From contig NZ_LR134318.1 in the NCBI RefSeq assembly GCF_900636825.1, positions 682,001-746,000 of the forward strand: a stretch of 64,000 nucleotides of DNA, given 5' to 3'. Made by a program: the position numbers and the translations under genes. Positions 1 through 9,707 of this stretch are shown here, piece after piece. Numbering within the stretch: position 1 is the first letter of the stretch; each line of letters starts with the position of its first letter. The notes below the pieces were generated by a model. It was not told the origin of the DNA. It did no database searches and worked only from the letters and a program-made list of their open reading frames with translations. This stretch comes from Pseudomonas fluorescens (lineage in GTDB: Bacteria; Pseudomonadota; Gammaproteobacteria; Pseudomonadales; Pseudomonadaceae).

Positions 1-936
1 GAGACGGCGCTTGAGCTGCGCGTGCCGTTGCGATTTGTCGCGTCCACTGGCGATGCGCAGGCATTGGCGCTGCTGGCTGTGCCCCACGCAACGATTAGCG
101 TGGTGAATAACCTGGCGCTCGCCGTGGCCGATCAGCCGCTGGACGTGGCGCGGGTTGGCCGTCCGCGCGGGCGCCTCGCCGTGATCGGCCTCGGCCCCGG
201 TGCGGCGGAGCTGATGGTGCCCGCCGTCAAAGCCGAACTGGCGCGTGCGACCGACGTGCTCGGTTACGAAACTTATGTGCGCATGGCCGGGCCGTTTCGC
301 GACGATCAAGTCCAGCATTGCACCGATAACCGCGAAGAAATGCAGCGCGCCCGGCATGCTTTCAGATTGGCCGCCGAAGGCCGCTCGGTGATCGTCGTGT
401 CTTCGGGCGACCCCGGCGTGTTCGCCATGGCGGCCGCGGTACTCGAAGCGCTGCACGAATCAATTGATCCGGCCTGGCACAGCGTCGATCTGGAAATCTT
501 GCCAGGCGTCTCGGCCTCACTGGCGACCGCCGCCCAAGCCGGCGCGCCGCTGGGGCATGATTTCTGTGTGATGTCGCTGTCGGACAACCTCAAACCGTGG
601 GCGATCATCGAGAAGCGTCTTGATCTGGCTGCCGAAGCGGATCTGGCGCTGGCGTTCTATAACCCGATCTCCAAGGCACGTCCCTGGCAGTTGGGCCGCG
701 CGCTGGAAATCGTCGGCCAGCATCGCACACCGCAAACCCCGGTGGTGCTGGGGCGCGACATCGGCCGGCCCGGGCAGACTCTACGCACCACCACATTAGG
801 CGCATTGACTGTGGATCAGGTCGACATGCGCACGATGGTGTTGATCGGGTCGTCGACCACTTGCGTCTTCCCTCGGGCCAGTGGCGGTGATTGGGTTTAC
901 ACGCCGCGCTGGTATGGCGAGAAGCCGAAAGGCTGA
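1..936 (+). CDS. cobJ: Precorrin-3B C17-methyltransferase, 5' end missing
   Basis: The reading frame is open from base 1, so the gene begins outside the window; the GTG at 22 is internal. From about residue 58 of the visible part the protein is a SAM-dependent tetrapyrrole methylase: a GRLAVIGLGPG motif opens the domain, followed by GYETYV and a VVSSGDPGVFAMA stretch typical of the CobJ/CbiH family. It methylates C-17 and contracts the ring in the aerobic cobalamin pathway. The residues before the methylase look like the tail of a CbiG-type domain (VPHATISVVNNLALA); in Pseudomonas CobJ is often a CbiG-CobJ fusion, which fits an open frame upstream. The end is fixed by TGA at 934-936, directly followed by a terminator. 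Confidence 0.9.
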   Translation, partial: ETALELRVPLRFVASTGDAQALALLAVPHATISVVNNLALAVADQPLDVARVGRPRGRLAVIGLGPGAAELMVPAVKAELARATDVLGYETYVRMAGPFRDDQVQHCTDNREEMQRARHAFRLAAEGRSVIVVSSGDPGVFAMAAAVLEALHESIDPAWHSVDLEILPGVSASLATAAQAGAPLGHDFCVMSLSDNLKPWAIIEKRLDLAAEADLALAFYNPISKARPWQLGRALEIVGQHRTPQTPVVLGRDIGRPGQTLRTTTLGALTVDQVDMRTMVLIGSSTTCVFPRASGGDWVYTPRWYGEKPKG

Positions 937-937
937 C

Positions 938-966
938 GAAAAAGCGGCGCCTCGGCGCCGCTTTTT
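938..966. terminator. Bidirectional Rho-independent terminator after cobJ
   Basis: A perfect inverted repeat: GAAAAAGCGGCGCC, two bases, then its complement ending in a T run. It is A/T flanked on both sides, so it can end the plus-strand cobJ transcript and also the convergent marC transcript that ends at 992. Confidence 0.85.
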
Positions 967-991
967 CATTGTGAATTTTTCCGGATAACCC

Positions 992-1588
992 TCAGGACAC
1001 CAGATATCCCTTGATACCCGTGAAGATGATCTGTGCCGCCAGGGCGCAGACGAAAAGCCCCATCAAGCGGCTGACAATCTGCAGTCCCTGATCGCCCAGG
1101 ATCCGTTCGATACGGTTCGACAGATAAAGCACGACGCCGACGGTGAAGCTGGCCAGCGCAATGCTCATGATGGCGGTGATCTTGTCATCCCAATGCGGTT
1201 GGCTTACGCCCATTACCAGCAGCGCACCGATGGTGCCGGGACCGACGGTCAGCGGGATCGTCAGCGGCACGATGGTCACGTCCTGCTGCACGTTGTCAGC
1301 CTGCACCGCCGGTTTGCCCTGTGCCATCCCCAGCGCCGAAATGAACAGCACGCTGCCTGCACCAATACGAAACGCGTCTACCGTGATGCCAAAGACATCG
1401 AAGATCACGCGCCCGAACAGGTAAAGCAACACGCTGGAGACCAGCGTGGCGGTTGCCACTTTCCAGGCCAGGCGCCGCTGCTCCTTGCGTGAATAACCGC
1501 GTGTCAGGCTGATGAAGCACGACAGCACGAAAAACGGGCTGTAGAGCACAAGCATTTTCAGGTAAACGCTGAACAACACATGGAGCAT
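992..1588 (-). CDS. MarC family integral membrane protein
   Basis: A 198-residue protein with about six hydrophobic segments (near residues 8-28, 42-64, 72-90, 110-132, 140-160 and 172-194). Length, topology and the PLTIPLTVGPGTIGALL signature match the MarC/YchE (NAAT-type) family of inner-membrane proteins. The physiological substrate of the family is unsettled; MarC itself is not a proven drug exporter. It is transcribed convergently to cobJ and stands alone. The ATG at 1588 is the first in frame. Confidence 0.85.
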   Translation of the reverse strand: MLHVLFSVYLKMLVLYSPFFVLSCFISLTRGYSRKEQRRLAWKVATATLVSSVLLYLFGRVIFDVFGITVDAFRIGAGSVLFISALGMAQGKPAVQADNVQQDVTIVPLTIPLTVGPGTIGALLVMGVSQPHWDDKITAIMSIALASFTVGVVLYLSNRIERILGDQGLQIVSRLMGLFVCALAAQIIFTGIKGYLVS

Positions 1589-1821
1589 GGTTTCGACTCG
1601 CCGCTGTGGAGTGGACGAGGTGGAGTCTATCAGTGGTTTAGTTGTTTGTGTTTAGGGAGTGCCGTTAGTCGAACTTGAATTGTTAAGCATTGATGTGCAT
1701 AAGCGGCTCGTCAGTAAAGATATCAAGTTACATGTTTCGCTTTGTTGTTTTAATAGTGTTTGGTTATTGTTATTTGGCAAGTTCATGAGGAGCTTGTAAT
1801 TGTAAATAAGGAAATCTTCAC
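1589..1821 (+). promoter_or_regulatory. AT-rich leader upstream of the unknown 264-residue gene
   Basis: About 230 bases between marC and the next gene, divergently placed. From about 1640 to 1820 it is much richer in A/T than its surroundings, with runs such as TTGTTGTTTTAATAG. A ribosome binding site AAGGA ends eight bases before the ATG at 1822. It must hold the promoters of both flanking genes; I cannot assign -35/-10 boxes with confidence. Confidence 0.45.
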
Positions 1822-2616
1822 ATGTACAATCAGGCTGTTCGTGAAAGTTATGTAAGTGCCTGCCTGAAGGCGCTGGATGAATGCGATCTTGGTGACGCGC
1901 TGGTTATCAAGCCACGTAGTTTACAGATGCAGAGCGATGATGTTGAAGCGCCGTCGCGCGCTAGCATCGTTGGTGAAGGGGTGCTGAGTTTCTCCGGTAA
2001 ACTCAGCAGCGAAAACAAGTCCGATGCGCAAAATGCCTTTTTGTTCGCAACACGTGCCGCGAACGTTAAATACCCTCTGGAGTCCCAAGGTGCAGAATGG
2101 TACCTGTATTTTCGGGAGATCATGACCATGGCCGGCTGGACCCCGATCAGTCGCTACTACAAAGATCTGGAAGTAGGCGGTACCAGCGTTCGGATGGACG
2201 AACTGGTCCTGAAAATTCTGGGCTCCGTGGTAGCCGGTGCTGCCTTGCCTGGCCCAACCTCTACGCTGATGCTGAAAGTAGCCGGCGATGCCATCGCCGC
2301 GCTGCAAAAGCGTGATACCGCAGCACTGACCGTGTATGAGCGCAACCTGCTCGAACATGGTGTCGGTGGTGTTTCCGCCGCCGCCTGTGTGGAAACCGAT
2401 GGTGAAGCGCTCATGGCGGTAGGTGCAGTGCGCTTCCTGCGGCGGAACACCTCGACCAAAGTCATGTTTGTGGATGTTGATATTCGTAATGTGAAACTTT
2501 ATCGCGGTGAAACCGTGTTTGCCAAGAATACCCTGGTAGCCAATGCTGTCCGTCAAAAGATAGCGGAAAAGTTGGTAGCCCATGCAGACAAAATTGAAGA
2601 TATCGATATCGGATAA
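1822..2616 (+). CDS. Protein of unknown function, 264 residues
   Basis: I do not recognise the family. The protein has no signal peptide; a hydrophobic glycine/alanine stretch (LGSVVAGAALPGPTSTLML, about residues 133-151) could be a buried or membrane-inserting helix. The C-terminal third reads as alternating strands (KVMFVDVDIRNVKLY) followed by a helix with VRQKIAEKLVAHADK. A similar tail (VREAIASKVAARHGA) ends the next gene at 2665, so the two may share a C-terminal module. A good SD (AAGGA) precedes ATG 1822, and a strong terminator follows the stop at once, so this is a single-gene transcript. The AT-rich upstream region suggests an accessory gene. Confidence 0.7.
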   Translation: MYNQAVRESYVSACLKALDECDLGDALVIKPRSLQMQSDDVEAPSRASIVGEGVLSFSGKLSSENKSDAQNAFLFATRAANVKYPLESQGAEWYLYFREIMTMAGWTPISRYYKDLEVGGTSVRMDELVLKILGSVVAGAALPGPTSTLMLKVAGDAIAALQKRDTAALTVYERNLLEHGVGGVSAAACVETDGEALMAVGAVRFLRRNTSTKVMFVDVDIRNVKLYRGETVFAKNTLVANAVRQKIAEKLVAHADKIEDIDIG

Positions 2617-2618
2617 TT

Positions 2619-2648
2619 AAAAAGGTGGCCGTAACAGGCCACCTTTTT
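2619..2648 (+). terminator. Rho-independent terminator after the 264-residue gene
   Basis: AAAAAGGTGGCC, a six-base loop, then the complementary GGCCACCTTTTT with a longer T run. It starts three bases after the stop codon and separates the genes at 1822 and 2665. Confidence 0.9.
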
Positions 2649-2664
2649 TATTGGGGAGAACGAC

Positions 2665-3351
2665 ATGAATCATGAGTATTCTGTGGTAGTTGTCGGCGCT
2701 TGTTTGATGTTGCTGCCGCCAGCAGATAACACTGCTGATTACAGTGATCTGATCAACTCGGTGTTGTTGTCGCAATTGGCCGCCAGCCAGAAAGTCAAGA
2801 AATCGCCAAATACAGACTGGTACGACGCCTATATGCAGTTGTTGGACGGTTATTGGTTGCGCTATGCACGGATGCGACAGGATTGGGCCGTCACAGAGGG
2901 GAATGTCGAATCCATCGACGAATGGATCAAGGATGCGATTTCCCACAATGACACGGAAATCGCCGATTCCGCGTTGGCGACACTGCAGCAATTGGCTCAG
3001 TTGTCAGGTGCCGAGCCGGGTATGGTACTGCTGCGGGCGCACATGCCAACGACGGCGACCCTGCCCGGTGAGTCGCTTGTCGCTGACGAAACAGTTCGAT
3101 TGCTAGTGATCGTGGCTTCTTCGCCAACGTGTATTTCCAGTGTATTCGTCGAATTCAAAACGCATGTGCCCCTCGAACCCAATCCGTTGCCCCAGCGTTT
3201 CGAGGCCCAGAATGTGCAGGGATCGGTTTGCTTGCGCTACGCCAAAGCCAGTTTGTCGGAAACTCTTTACAAGCCTGTTCGTGAGGCCATCGCCTCGAAA
3301 GTCGCGGCCAGGCATGGGGCACATGTCTTGAAGATGACGCAGGACTTGTGA
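2665..3351 (+). CDS. Protein of unknown function, 228 residues
   Basis: No family recognised. The N-terminus (VVVVGACLMLLPPADN) is hydrophobic but lacks a clear signal peptidase site. The middle is predicted helical and rich in Asp, Trp and Leu. The last 70 residues go from strand-like (ISSVFVEFKTHVPL) to a helix (VREAIASKVAARHGA) resembling the end of the gene at 1822. GGGGAG lies a few bases before ATG 2665; an in-frame second ATG follows two codons later in the DNA but the first has the better spacing. It faces retS tail to tail, with only 23 bases between the stop codons. Confidence 0.6.
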   Translation: MNHEYSVVVVGACLMLLPPADNTADYSDLINSVLLSQLAASQKVKKSPNTDWYDAYMQLLDGYWLRYARMRQDWAVTEGNVESIDEWIKDAISHNDTEIADSALATLQQLAQLSGAEPGMVLLRAHMPTTATLPGESLVADETVRLLVIVASSPTCISSVFVEFKTHVPLEPNPLPQRFEAQNVQGSVCLRYAKASLSETLYKPVREAIASKVAARHGAHVLKMTQDL

Positions 3352-3374
3352 GGCGGCGCTCGATCCAACGTCTT

Positions 3375-6146
3375 TCAGAACGTTGAAGCGGTACGGTTCT
3401 GCTGATCGCGCTGCGTTACCCAATGCTCGATCAGCTCGCGCAGTTGCGACAATTCCACCGGTTTGGCCATGTGTCCGTCCATTCCTGCCTGACGCGCGCG
3501 CTCTTTGTGTTCGGCAAGTATGTGCGCGGTCAGCGCAACGATCGGCGTGCGGATGCGCTGGTTGCTGACTTCCCAGGCTCGCAATTGCTGGGTCGCCGAG
3601 AAGCCATCGAGGATCGGCATTTCGCAGTCCATCAACACCAGGTCGTAACGCTGAGCCTTCATTGCTTGCAGCGCTTCTTCGCCATTGCTTGCCGTATCCG
3701 GCTGCAGGTTGAGCTTGCCGAGCATGCCGCGAATCACTTTGGTCGAAATCGTGTTGTCTTCGGCGACAAGGATGCGGAAATCGCTCGGCACTTTCGCCGC
3801 CGTGGCTGCGGTCACGACTTGCGGCTGGAACACCACCTGGCCTTTGTTGCGCTGGTTGAGTTCGTCCGCCAGCGTAGTCTTGAGCGTGTAACCGGCGACT
3901 GGTTTGGCCAGAATCCGTTTGACCCCCGAGTTGCGCGCGATGATCTTGCTCGGTGCGTTGCTGATGCCGGTGAGCATGATCAGCAGGATGTCGTGGTTCA
4001 GGCTCGGGTCTTCCTTGATTTTCGCGGCGAGCTGCATGCCGGTCATGCCGGGCATGTTCTGGTCGAGCAGCACCACATCGAAGTAATCGCGCAGATGCGC
4101 CTTGGTGCGCAGCAATGCCAGCGCTTCCTTGCCTGAAGGCACGGCGCTGACATTCAAGCCCCACGCGCTGCATTGTTGCACCAGCACTTTACGGCAGGTG
4201 TCATTGTCATCGACCACCAGGACCCGTGCGCCCTGCAGTGGACCGTCGAGATCGGAGGTGGGATGTTCCAGACGATCCGGATCCAGCGGCAACGTCAGCC
4301 ACAAGGTACTGCCCTGACTGGCACCGCTCTTGATGCCGAATTCGCCTTGCATCAGGCGGATCAGTTGACGTGCGATGACCAGCCCGAGATTACCGCCCAA
4401 GCGGTTGGCCGAGAGGAAATGCTTGCTGTGCAGCTCGGAGTGCATCAACGCATCACGCTCCTCCGGCTCCATCGGCGCGCCGCTGTCCTGCACGGCGATG
4501 CGCAGGCGCGGTTTATTGCTGCGCTCGTCGAGGGCGACGACGATCAGCACTTCGCCTTCGTCGGTTTTCTTCAGGGCGTTTTCCAGCAGACTCAGCAGAG
4601 TCTGGCGCAGGCGTGTCGGATCACCGCTGATGACCCGAGGCACTTGCGGCTGGATGAAACTGATCAGTTCAACGTTCTGTTGTTCGGCTTTGGCGCGGTA
4701 GATGCTCAGGCAGTCGTCGATCAGCGCGTTGAGGTCGAACTGCACGTCGTCCAGTTCGATCTGTCCGGACTCGAGCTTGGAGATGTCGAGAATCTCGTTG
4801 ATCAAGGTCAGCAGTTCGTTGCCTGCACTGTGAATGGTCTGCACGTAGTCGCGTTGCTTGACCGACAGGGGTGTGCCCAGCAGCAGTTCGGTCATGCCCA
4901 GTACACCGTTCATCGGCGTGCGGATTTCGTGGCTGATCTTGGCGAGGAATTCGGCTTTGGCGTTGATCTCGGCGTTGCTTGCGGCGAGATCGCGGCTGAC
5001 GCTGAAATTGCTTTCGGTGATGCTGCGCTGGCGCTCGCCCAGCGCAATGCTCATCAGCAGGCCACTGATGCAAATGAATGCCATCAGAGTCATGATCAGA
5101 CCTTGTGGCGAGACCAGGGTCAGGCCCAGCAGCGCGGGGAGGATGATCAGCGTGCCGACGTTGAATACCACCATCGCGGCCACGAACAGCCGCGCCGGGC
5201 GGTAGCCTTTCTGCCAGTGATAGAACGCGACAAACAGCATGCTCAGGCCGGCCAGTCCGACCAGCGCATAAGTGATGATGTTCAACGGCAGGGTGTTGAC
5301 GAAGAGCAGCAAAAGACTGGACGTGACGATCACCAGGATGTCGCCCAGTAGCAGCTTGTTCAGCGGATGCGGGCCGAGCGGGGCGAAAAAGCGGTAGGCG
5401 AACATCAGCCCGGCCGGAGCGGTCAGCAACAGCGCCAGATACGCACCGGGCGTCTGGATCGCATGCCAGTTCGGTAGCCAGGGGCCGGCCAGATTGAGCA
5501 ATAACAACAGACTCAATCCCAGCAGGCCCTCGCACACCGCCAACCACAGACTGCTGCGCGACCGGGAATAGGCATAGCGCACCAGATTGTGCAGCAACAA
5601 CATGCCGAGGCAGCCGAACAGCAGGCCGAAGAGCAACGTCTGATTATGGTTGGCGGCGCTCATCACCGCCGATTCCAGAGTGACGTGCGGGCGCAGTTGG
5701 TGGTCGGAGACCATGCGCAGATAAACATCCAGAGGCTTGTCGCTGAGCGGCAGCGGCAGCATGAAATCGCTGCTTGGCAACGGACGTTCGGCCTGCGGTT
5801 GGTCGGTGCCGGTGTGGCGTTGCTCGATCAGCCTGTCGCCGTCCATCACGTAGAGATCGAGGTTCGACAGGTCGGGGGCGAAGATCCGCAGCACCTGTTC
5901 GTGCCTGCCCGGCGCCAGCCTGAAGCGCAGCCACAACGCGCCATCGGGCTCGGCCGCCGTGAGGCGCTCAAGGTCGATGGGGCTGAATTGGTTGATGTAG
6001 CGGGTCGAGCGGATGTCGCTGAGTTGCAGGCTGCCCTGATCGTCAAGCAATACCGACCAGCCACTGCCTTGCACGGCCTGGGCCGGCATGCAGAGCAAGG
6101 TCAGCAGCGTGACGGTGAAGCTTATGGCAATCCTGAGCCAGCGCAC
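3375..6146 (-). CDS. retS: Hybrid sensor kinase RetS
   Basis: A large hybrid kinase with, in order: signal peptide (RIAISFTVTLLTLLCMPAQA), periplasmic 7TMR-DISMED2 sensory domain, seven transmembrane helices (7TMR-DISM), HisKA with the H-box KISHEIRTPMNGVLGM, an ATPase domain, and two receiver domains (ARVLVVDDNDT and FRILVAEDNTI). This architecture and the position beside purD match P. aeruginosa RetS (PA4856), which binds and inhibits GacS, lowers RsmY/RsmZ and favours acute over sessile functions. The frame is open up to 6242, but I choose GTG at 6146: it has AAGGGA seven bases upstream and puts the signal peptide at the N-terminus. The 923-residue product is close to the family length. 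It is probably separately promoted in the 99 bases after purD, or read through from purD. Confidence 0.92.
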   Translation of the reverse strand: MRWLRIAISFTVTLLTLLCMPAQAVQGSGWSVLLDDQGSLQLSDIRSTRYINQFSPIDLERLTAAEPDGALWLRFRLAPGRHEQVLRIFAPDLSNLDLYVMDGDRLIEQRHTGTDQPQAERPLPSSDFMLPLPLSDKPLDVYLRMVSDHQLRPHVTLESAVMSAANHNQTLLFGLLFGCLGMLLLHNLVRYAYSRSRSSLWLAVCEGLLGLSLLLLLNLAGPWLPNWHAIQTPGAYLALLLTAPAGLMFAYRFFAPLGPHPLNKLLLGDILVIVTSSLLLLFVNTLPLNIITYALVGLAGLSMLFVAFYHWQKGYRPARLFVAAMVVFNVGTLIILPALLGLTLVSPQGLIMTLMAFICISGLLMSIALGERQRSITESNFSVSRDLAASNAEINAKAEFLAKISHEIRTPMNGVLGMTELLLGTPLSVKQRDYVQTIHSAGNELLTLINEILDISKLESGQIELDDVQFDLNALIDDCLSIYRAKAEQQNVELISFIQPQVPRVISGDPTRLRQTLLSLLENALKKTDEGEVLIVVALDERSNKPRLRIAVQDSGAPMEPEERDALMHSELHSKHFLSANRLGGNLGLVIARQLIRLMQGEFGIKSGASQGSTLWLTLPLDPDRLEHPTSDLDGPLQGARVLVVDDNDTCRKVLVQQCSAWGLNVSAVPSGKEALALLRTKAHLRDYFDVVLLDQNMPGMTGMQLAAKIKEDPSLNHDILLIMLTGISNAPSKIIARNSGVKRILAKPVAGYTLKTTLADELNQRNKGQVVFQPQVVTAATAAKVPSDFRILVAEDNTISTKVIRGMLGKLNLQPDTASNGEEALQAMKAQRYDLVLMDCEMPILDGFSATQQLRAWEVSNQRIRTPIVALTAHILAEHKERARQAGMDGHMAKPVELSQLRELIEHWVTQRDQQNRTASTF

Positions 6147-6245
6147 GGCGAAATCCCTTCGTAGGTTGATGCCAGAATATAACGACGCGCGGCGGCGGAA
6201 CAGCCCGGCGAGGACAGGTATCCCGCGCCGGACTTGATGCACCGC

Positions 6246-7541
6246 TTATTCCTGAGTTTCGCCACGTTCGCGGGCAATGGCGCGGTAGCCAATGTCCTTG
6301 CGATAGAAGCAGCCGTTCCAGTCGATGGCGGCAGCCAGCTTGTACGCTTGCTGCTGAGCTTCGCCGACGGTGGCGCCCATCGCCGTGGCGCAGAGTACGC
6401 GACCACCGGCGGTGACGACCTGGCCGTTGTTCAGCGCAGTACCCGCGTGGAAGACTTTGCCTTCCAGACCTGCGGCGGCATCGAGACCGTTGATCGCTGC
6501 GCCCTTGGCGTAGTCGCCCGGGTAGCCGCCAGCTGCCAGCACAATGCCGACGCTCGGACGTGGATCCCACTGGGCTTCGACCTTGTCCAGCGCTTGCGCC
6601 AGCGCTGCTTCGACCAGCAGCACCAGGCTCGATTGCAGACGCAGCATGACCGGTTGTGTTTCCGGATCGCCGAAGCGGCAGTTGAACTCGATGACCTTCG
6701 GATTACCGGCCTTGTCGATCATCAGACCGGCATAAAGGAAGCCAGTGTAGACGTTGCCTTCGTCGGCCATGCCGCGCACGGTCGGCCAGATCACCTGGTC
6801 CATCACGCGCTGGTGCACGTCGGCGGTGACTACCGGAGCAGGGGAGTAGGCGCCCATGCCGCCAGTGTTTGGGCCGCTGTCGCCGTCGCCGACGCGTTTG
6901 TGGTCCTGGCTGGTGGCCATCGGCAGCACGTTTTTGCCGTCGACCATGACGATGAACGAAGCTTCTTCGCCATCGAGGAACTCTTCGATCACCACGCGCG
7001 AACCGGCGTCGCCAAACGCGTTGCCGGCGAGCATGTCACGCACGGCGTCTTCGGCTTCGGCCAGCGTCATGGCGACGATCACGCCTTTACCGGCCGCAAG
7101 ACCGTCGGCCTTGATTACGATCGGCGCGCCTTTTTCACGCAGATAAGCCAGGGCCGGCTCGATCTCGGTGAAGTTCTGGTAATCGGCGGTCGGAATCTTG
7201 TGGCGCGCAAGGAAATCCTTGGTGAAGGCTTTCGAGCCTTCCAGCTGCGCGGCGCCAGCGGTCGGACCAAAGCAGTCCAGGCCACGGGTGCGGAACAGAT
7301 CGACAACGCCGGCGACCAGCGGCACTTCCGGACCGACGATAGTCAGGGAAACGTTTTTCTCGGCGAAATCGGCCAACTGCTCAAGGGCCAGTACATCGAT
7401 GGCGACGTTCTCGCACTTGGCTTCAATGGCCGTACCGGCGTTGCCAGGCGCGACGAAAACTTTCTGCACGCGCGGATCCTGAGCCACTTTCCAGGCCAGG
7501 GCGTGTTCGCGGCCACCGCTGCCAATGATCAAAACATTCAT
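6246..7541 (-). CDS. purD: Phosphoribosylamine-glycine ligase PurD
   Basis: GAR synthetase, second step of de novo purine synthesis, an ATP-grasp enzyme of 431 residues. It begins [18 protein letters not shown], the typical PurD N-terminus, and holds the ATP-grasp elements [16 protein letters not shown] and [14 protein letters not shown]. The frame is open upstream to 7760 but that part runs through a REP element, so ATG 7541 is the real start; its upstream context is A-rich. It lies downstream of purH in the usual Pseudomonas purH-purD order, with a REP doublet in between. Confidence 0.97.
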   Translation of the reverse strand: MNVLIIGSGGREHALAWKVAQDPRVQKVFVAPGNAGTAIEAKCENVAIDVLALEQLADFAEKNVSLTIVGPEVPLVAGVVDLFRTRGLDCFGPTAGAAQLEGSKAFTKDFLARHKIPTADYQNFTEIEPALAYLREKGAPIVIKADGLAAGKGVIVAMTLAEAEDAVRDMLAGNAFGDAGSRVVIEEFLDGEEASFIVMVDGKNVLPMATSQDHKRVGDGDSGPNTGGMGAYSPAPVVTADVHQRVMDQVIWPTVRGMADEGNVYTGFLYAGLMIDKAGNPKVIEFNCRFGDPETQPVMLRLQSSLVLLVEAALAQALDKVEAQWDPRPSVGIVLAAGGYPGDYAKGAAINGLDAAAGLEGKVFHAGTALNNGQVVTAGGRVLCATAMGATVGEAQQQAYKLAAAIDWNGCFYRKDIGYRAIARERGETQE

Positions 7542-7593
7542 TTCAAAAACCTCAAAATTCTGTGGGGCGCTACCAAACCTCTGCGTCCGGTCC

Positions 7594-7680
7594 CTGTAGG
7601 AGCTGCCGAAGGCTGCGATCTTTTGATCTTGACCTTCAAGAGCAAGATCAAAAGATCGCAGCCTGCGGCAGCTCCTACAT
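7594..7680. repeat. REP doublet between purH and purD
   Basis: Two inverted copies of the unit TGTAGGAGCTGCCGAAGGC, each continuing into GCGATCTTTTGATC, separated by a short spacer, giving a long imperfect hairpin. It belongs to the element family found another ten or so times in this window. Confidence 0.9.
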
Positions 7681-7695
7681 AGAGGGAGCGGTGTA

Positions 7696-9303
7696 TCAGT
7701 GGCGGAAGTGGCGCATGCCGGTGAAGACCATGGCGATGCCGGCTTCGTCGGCAGCAGCAATCACTTCAGCATCACGCATCGAACCGCCCGGTTGGATCAC
7801 CGCCGTGATGCCAACCTTGGCCGCATTGTCCAGGCCGTCGCGGAACGGGAAGAACGCGTCCGAGGCCATCACCGAACCGGCGACCTGCAGACCGGCATGC
7901 TCAGCCTTGATCGCGGCGATACGCGCCGAGTTTACGCGGCTCATCTGGCCCGCGCCGACACCGATGGTCTGGCGGTTCTTGGCGTAGACGATGGCATTGG
8001 ATTTGACATACTTGGCAACTTTCCAGGCGAAGATCAGGTCGTGGATTTCCTGTTCGGTCGGTGCGCGTTTGGTCACGACTTTCAGGTCATCAGCGCTGAT
8101 CATGCCGATATCGCGGCTTTGCACCAGCAGGCCACCATTGACGCGCTTGTAGTCCCACGCCGCAGCACGGTCAGCCGACCACTCGCCGCAGGCCAGGAGG
8201 CGCACGTTGGCTTTTGCTGCAACGATGGCGCGGGCTTCTTCGCTGACCGATGGGGCGATGATCACTTCAACGAACTGACGCTCGACGATCGCTTTGGCGG
8301 TCTCGGCATCCAGTTCACGGTTGAAGGCGATGATGCCGCCGAACGCCGATTCGGTGTCGGTGGCGTAGGCCAGCTCGTAAGCCTGACGGATACCGCCTTC
8401 AGCGTCCGGGCTCACCGCCACGCCGCACGGGTTGGCGTGCTTGACGATCACACAGGCTGGCTTGACGAAGCTCTTCACGCATTCCAGCGCCGCGTCAGTA
8501 TCGGCGACGTTGTTGTACGACAGCTCCTTGCCTTGCAGCTGGGTCGCGGTGGCGATGCCGACTTCGGCAGGCTTGGCCTCAACGTAGAACGCCGCGCTCT
8601 GGTGCGGGTTCTCGCCGTAGCGCATTTCCTGGGCCTTGATGAACTGGCTGTTGAAGGTGCGCGGAAATTCGCTGCGGCCTTCGGTGCTCAAGGTTTCAAC
8701 GGCCTGATTCACGGTGCCCATGTAGTTGGCGATCATGCCGTCGTAGGCAGCGGTGTGCTCGAATGCCTTGAGCATCAGATCGAAACGTTGCGCGTAGGTC
8801 AGGCCGCCGGCTTTCAGGCCTTCGAGAACGCTGGCGTAATCGCTGGCATTCACAACGATCGCTACGTCTTTATGGTTTTTCGCCGCCGAACGGACCATGG
8901 TCGGGCCGCCGATGTCGATGTTTTCGATGGCGGTCGGCAGGTCGCAGCCTGGCTTGTTGATGGTGGCTTCGAACGGGTAGAGGTTGACCGCAACCAGATC
9001 GATCGGCTTGATGCCGTGCTCGCTCATGATCGCGTCGTCAGTCCCGCGACGACCGAGGATGCCGCCGTGGATTTTCGGGTGCAGGGTTTTTACCCGACCG
9101 TCCATCATTTCGGCAAAACCGGTGTAATCCGCGACTTCCACTGCGGCAACACCGTTGTCGCGCAGCAGCTTGAACGTCCCGCCGGTGGAGAGGATCTCGA
9201 CGCCCAGAGCTTCAAGCTCCTTGGCGAATTCGAGGATCCCGGTCTTGTCGGAAACGCTGATCAAGGCGCGGCGGATCGGCAGGCGGGTAGTCTGGTCGGT
9301 CAT
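7696..9303 (-). CDS. purH: Bifunctional AICAR transformylase / IMP cyclohydrolase PurH
   Basis: A 535-residue enzyme that carries out the last two steps of IMP synthesis. The N-terminal cyclohydrolase domain starts [17 protein letters not shown] and contains [16 protein letters not shown]; the C-terminal transformylase domain includes [13 protein letters not shown] and ends in the conserved FTGMRHFRH. The upstream in-frame ATG codons (9324, 9315) give only a short non-conserved extension, so ATG 9303 is chosen. It follows fis in the dusB-fis-purH-purD order known from P. aeruginosa, with a terminator-like hairpin in between. Confidence 0.97.
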   Translation of the reverse strand: MTDQTTRLPIRRALISVSDKTGILEFAKELEALGVEILSTGGTFKLLRDNGVAAVEVADYTGFAEMMDGRVKTLHPKIHGGILGRRGTDDAIMSEHGIKPIDLVAVNLYPFEATINKPGCDLPTAIENIDIGGPTMVRSAAKNHKDVAIVVNASDYASVLEGLKAGGLTYAQRFDLMLKAFEHTAAYDGMIANYMGTVNQAVETLSTEGRSEFPRTFNSQFIKAQEMRYGENPHQSAAFYVEAKPAEVGIATATQLQGKELSYNNVADTDAALECVKSFVKPACVIVKHANPCGVAVSPDAEGGIRQAYELAYATDTESAFGGIIAFNRELDAETAKAIVERQFVEVIIAPSVSEEARAIVAAKANVRLLACGEWSADRAAAWDYKRVNGGLLVQSRDIGMISADDLKVVTKRAPTEQEIHDLIFAWKVAKYVKSNAIVYAKNRQTIGVGAGQMSRVNSARIAAIKAEHAGLQVAGSVMASDAFFPFRDGLDNAAKVGITAVIQPGGSMRDAEVIAAADEAGIAMVFTGMRHFRH

Positions 9304-9334
9304 CTCAATTTCCATCAAAAGCAAAGGAAGTCAG

Positions 9335-9370
9335 CAAAAAAGGCGACCGTTTTTTACGCGGGCGCCTTTC
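9335..9370 (-). terminator. Terminator between fis and purH
   Basis: On the minus strand AAAGGCGCCCG and CGGTCGCCTTT pair imperfectly around an A-rich loop and are followed by a T run. It lies 17 bases after the fis stop, so it should end the dusB-fis transcript. Confidence 0.75.
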
Positions 9371-9386
9371 TGGTTTGATTGAATGC

Positions 9387-9707
9387 TTACAGCAGATCGT
9401 ACTGCTTGAGTTTCTTGCGCAGCGTGCCGCGGTTGAGTCCCAGCAGCTCGCTGGCTTTGGTCTGGTTGCCCTTGACGTAGTTCATCACGCTTTCGAGCAG
9501 GGGCGCCTCGACTTCGGAGAGCACCAGGTTGTACACATCCGTGACGGACGCGCCCTCAAGGTGGGCGAAATAATTGTGCAGCGCCTTCTCGACACTCCCG
9601 CGAAGGGTCTGGCCTTCTTCGCTCGGGGTATTGAGGTGCTGTTTCAAATTCACGTTGTCGCTCACGGGTGTTGTTCCACTCACTAAAGTCTCGGTCATCA
9701 TCGTCAT
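9387..9707 (-). CDS. fis: Nucleoid-associated regulator Fis
   Basis: A 106-residue DNA-bending protein. The C-terminal helix-turn-helix is unmistakable ([19 protein letters not shown], then [12 protein letters not shown]). The N-terminus [18 protein letters not shown] matches Pseudomonas Fis. The open frame runs further upstream through dusB but ATG 9707 is the family start. It overlaps the dusB stop as ATGA, the classic dusB-fis operon, so translation is probably coupled. Fis affects rRNA, replication and recombination functions. Confidence 0.97.
   Translation of the reverse strand: MTMMTETLVSGTTPVSDNVNLKQHLNTPSEEGQTLRGSVEKALHNYFAHLEGASVTDVYNLVLSEVEAPLLESVMNYVKGNQTKASELLGLNRGTLRKKLKQYDLL

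Noticed and set aside
3367..3385. Weak hairpin between the 228-residue gene and retS
   Set aside because: Only about six base pairs with a long loop and no T run; not enough to call a terminator.
7699..9378. 559-codon plus-strand frame opposite purH
   Set aside because: Shadow of purH, no start context and no family features.
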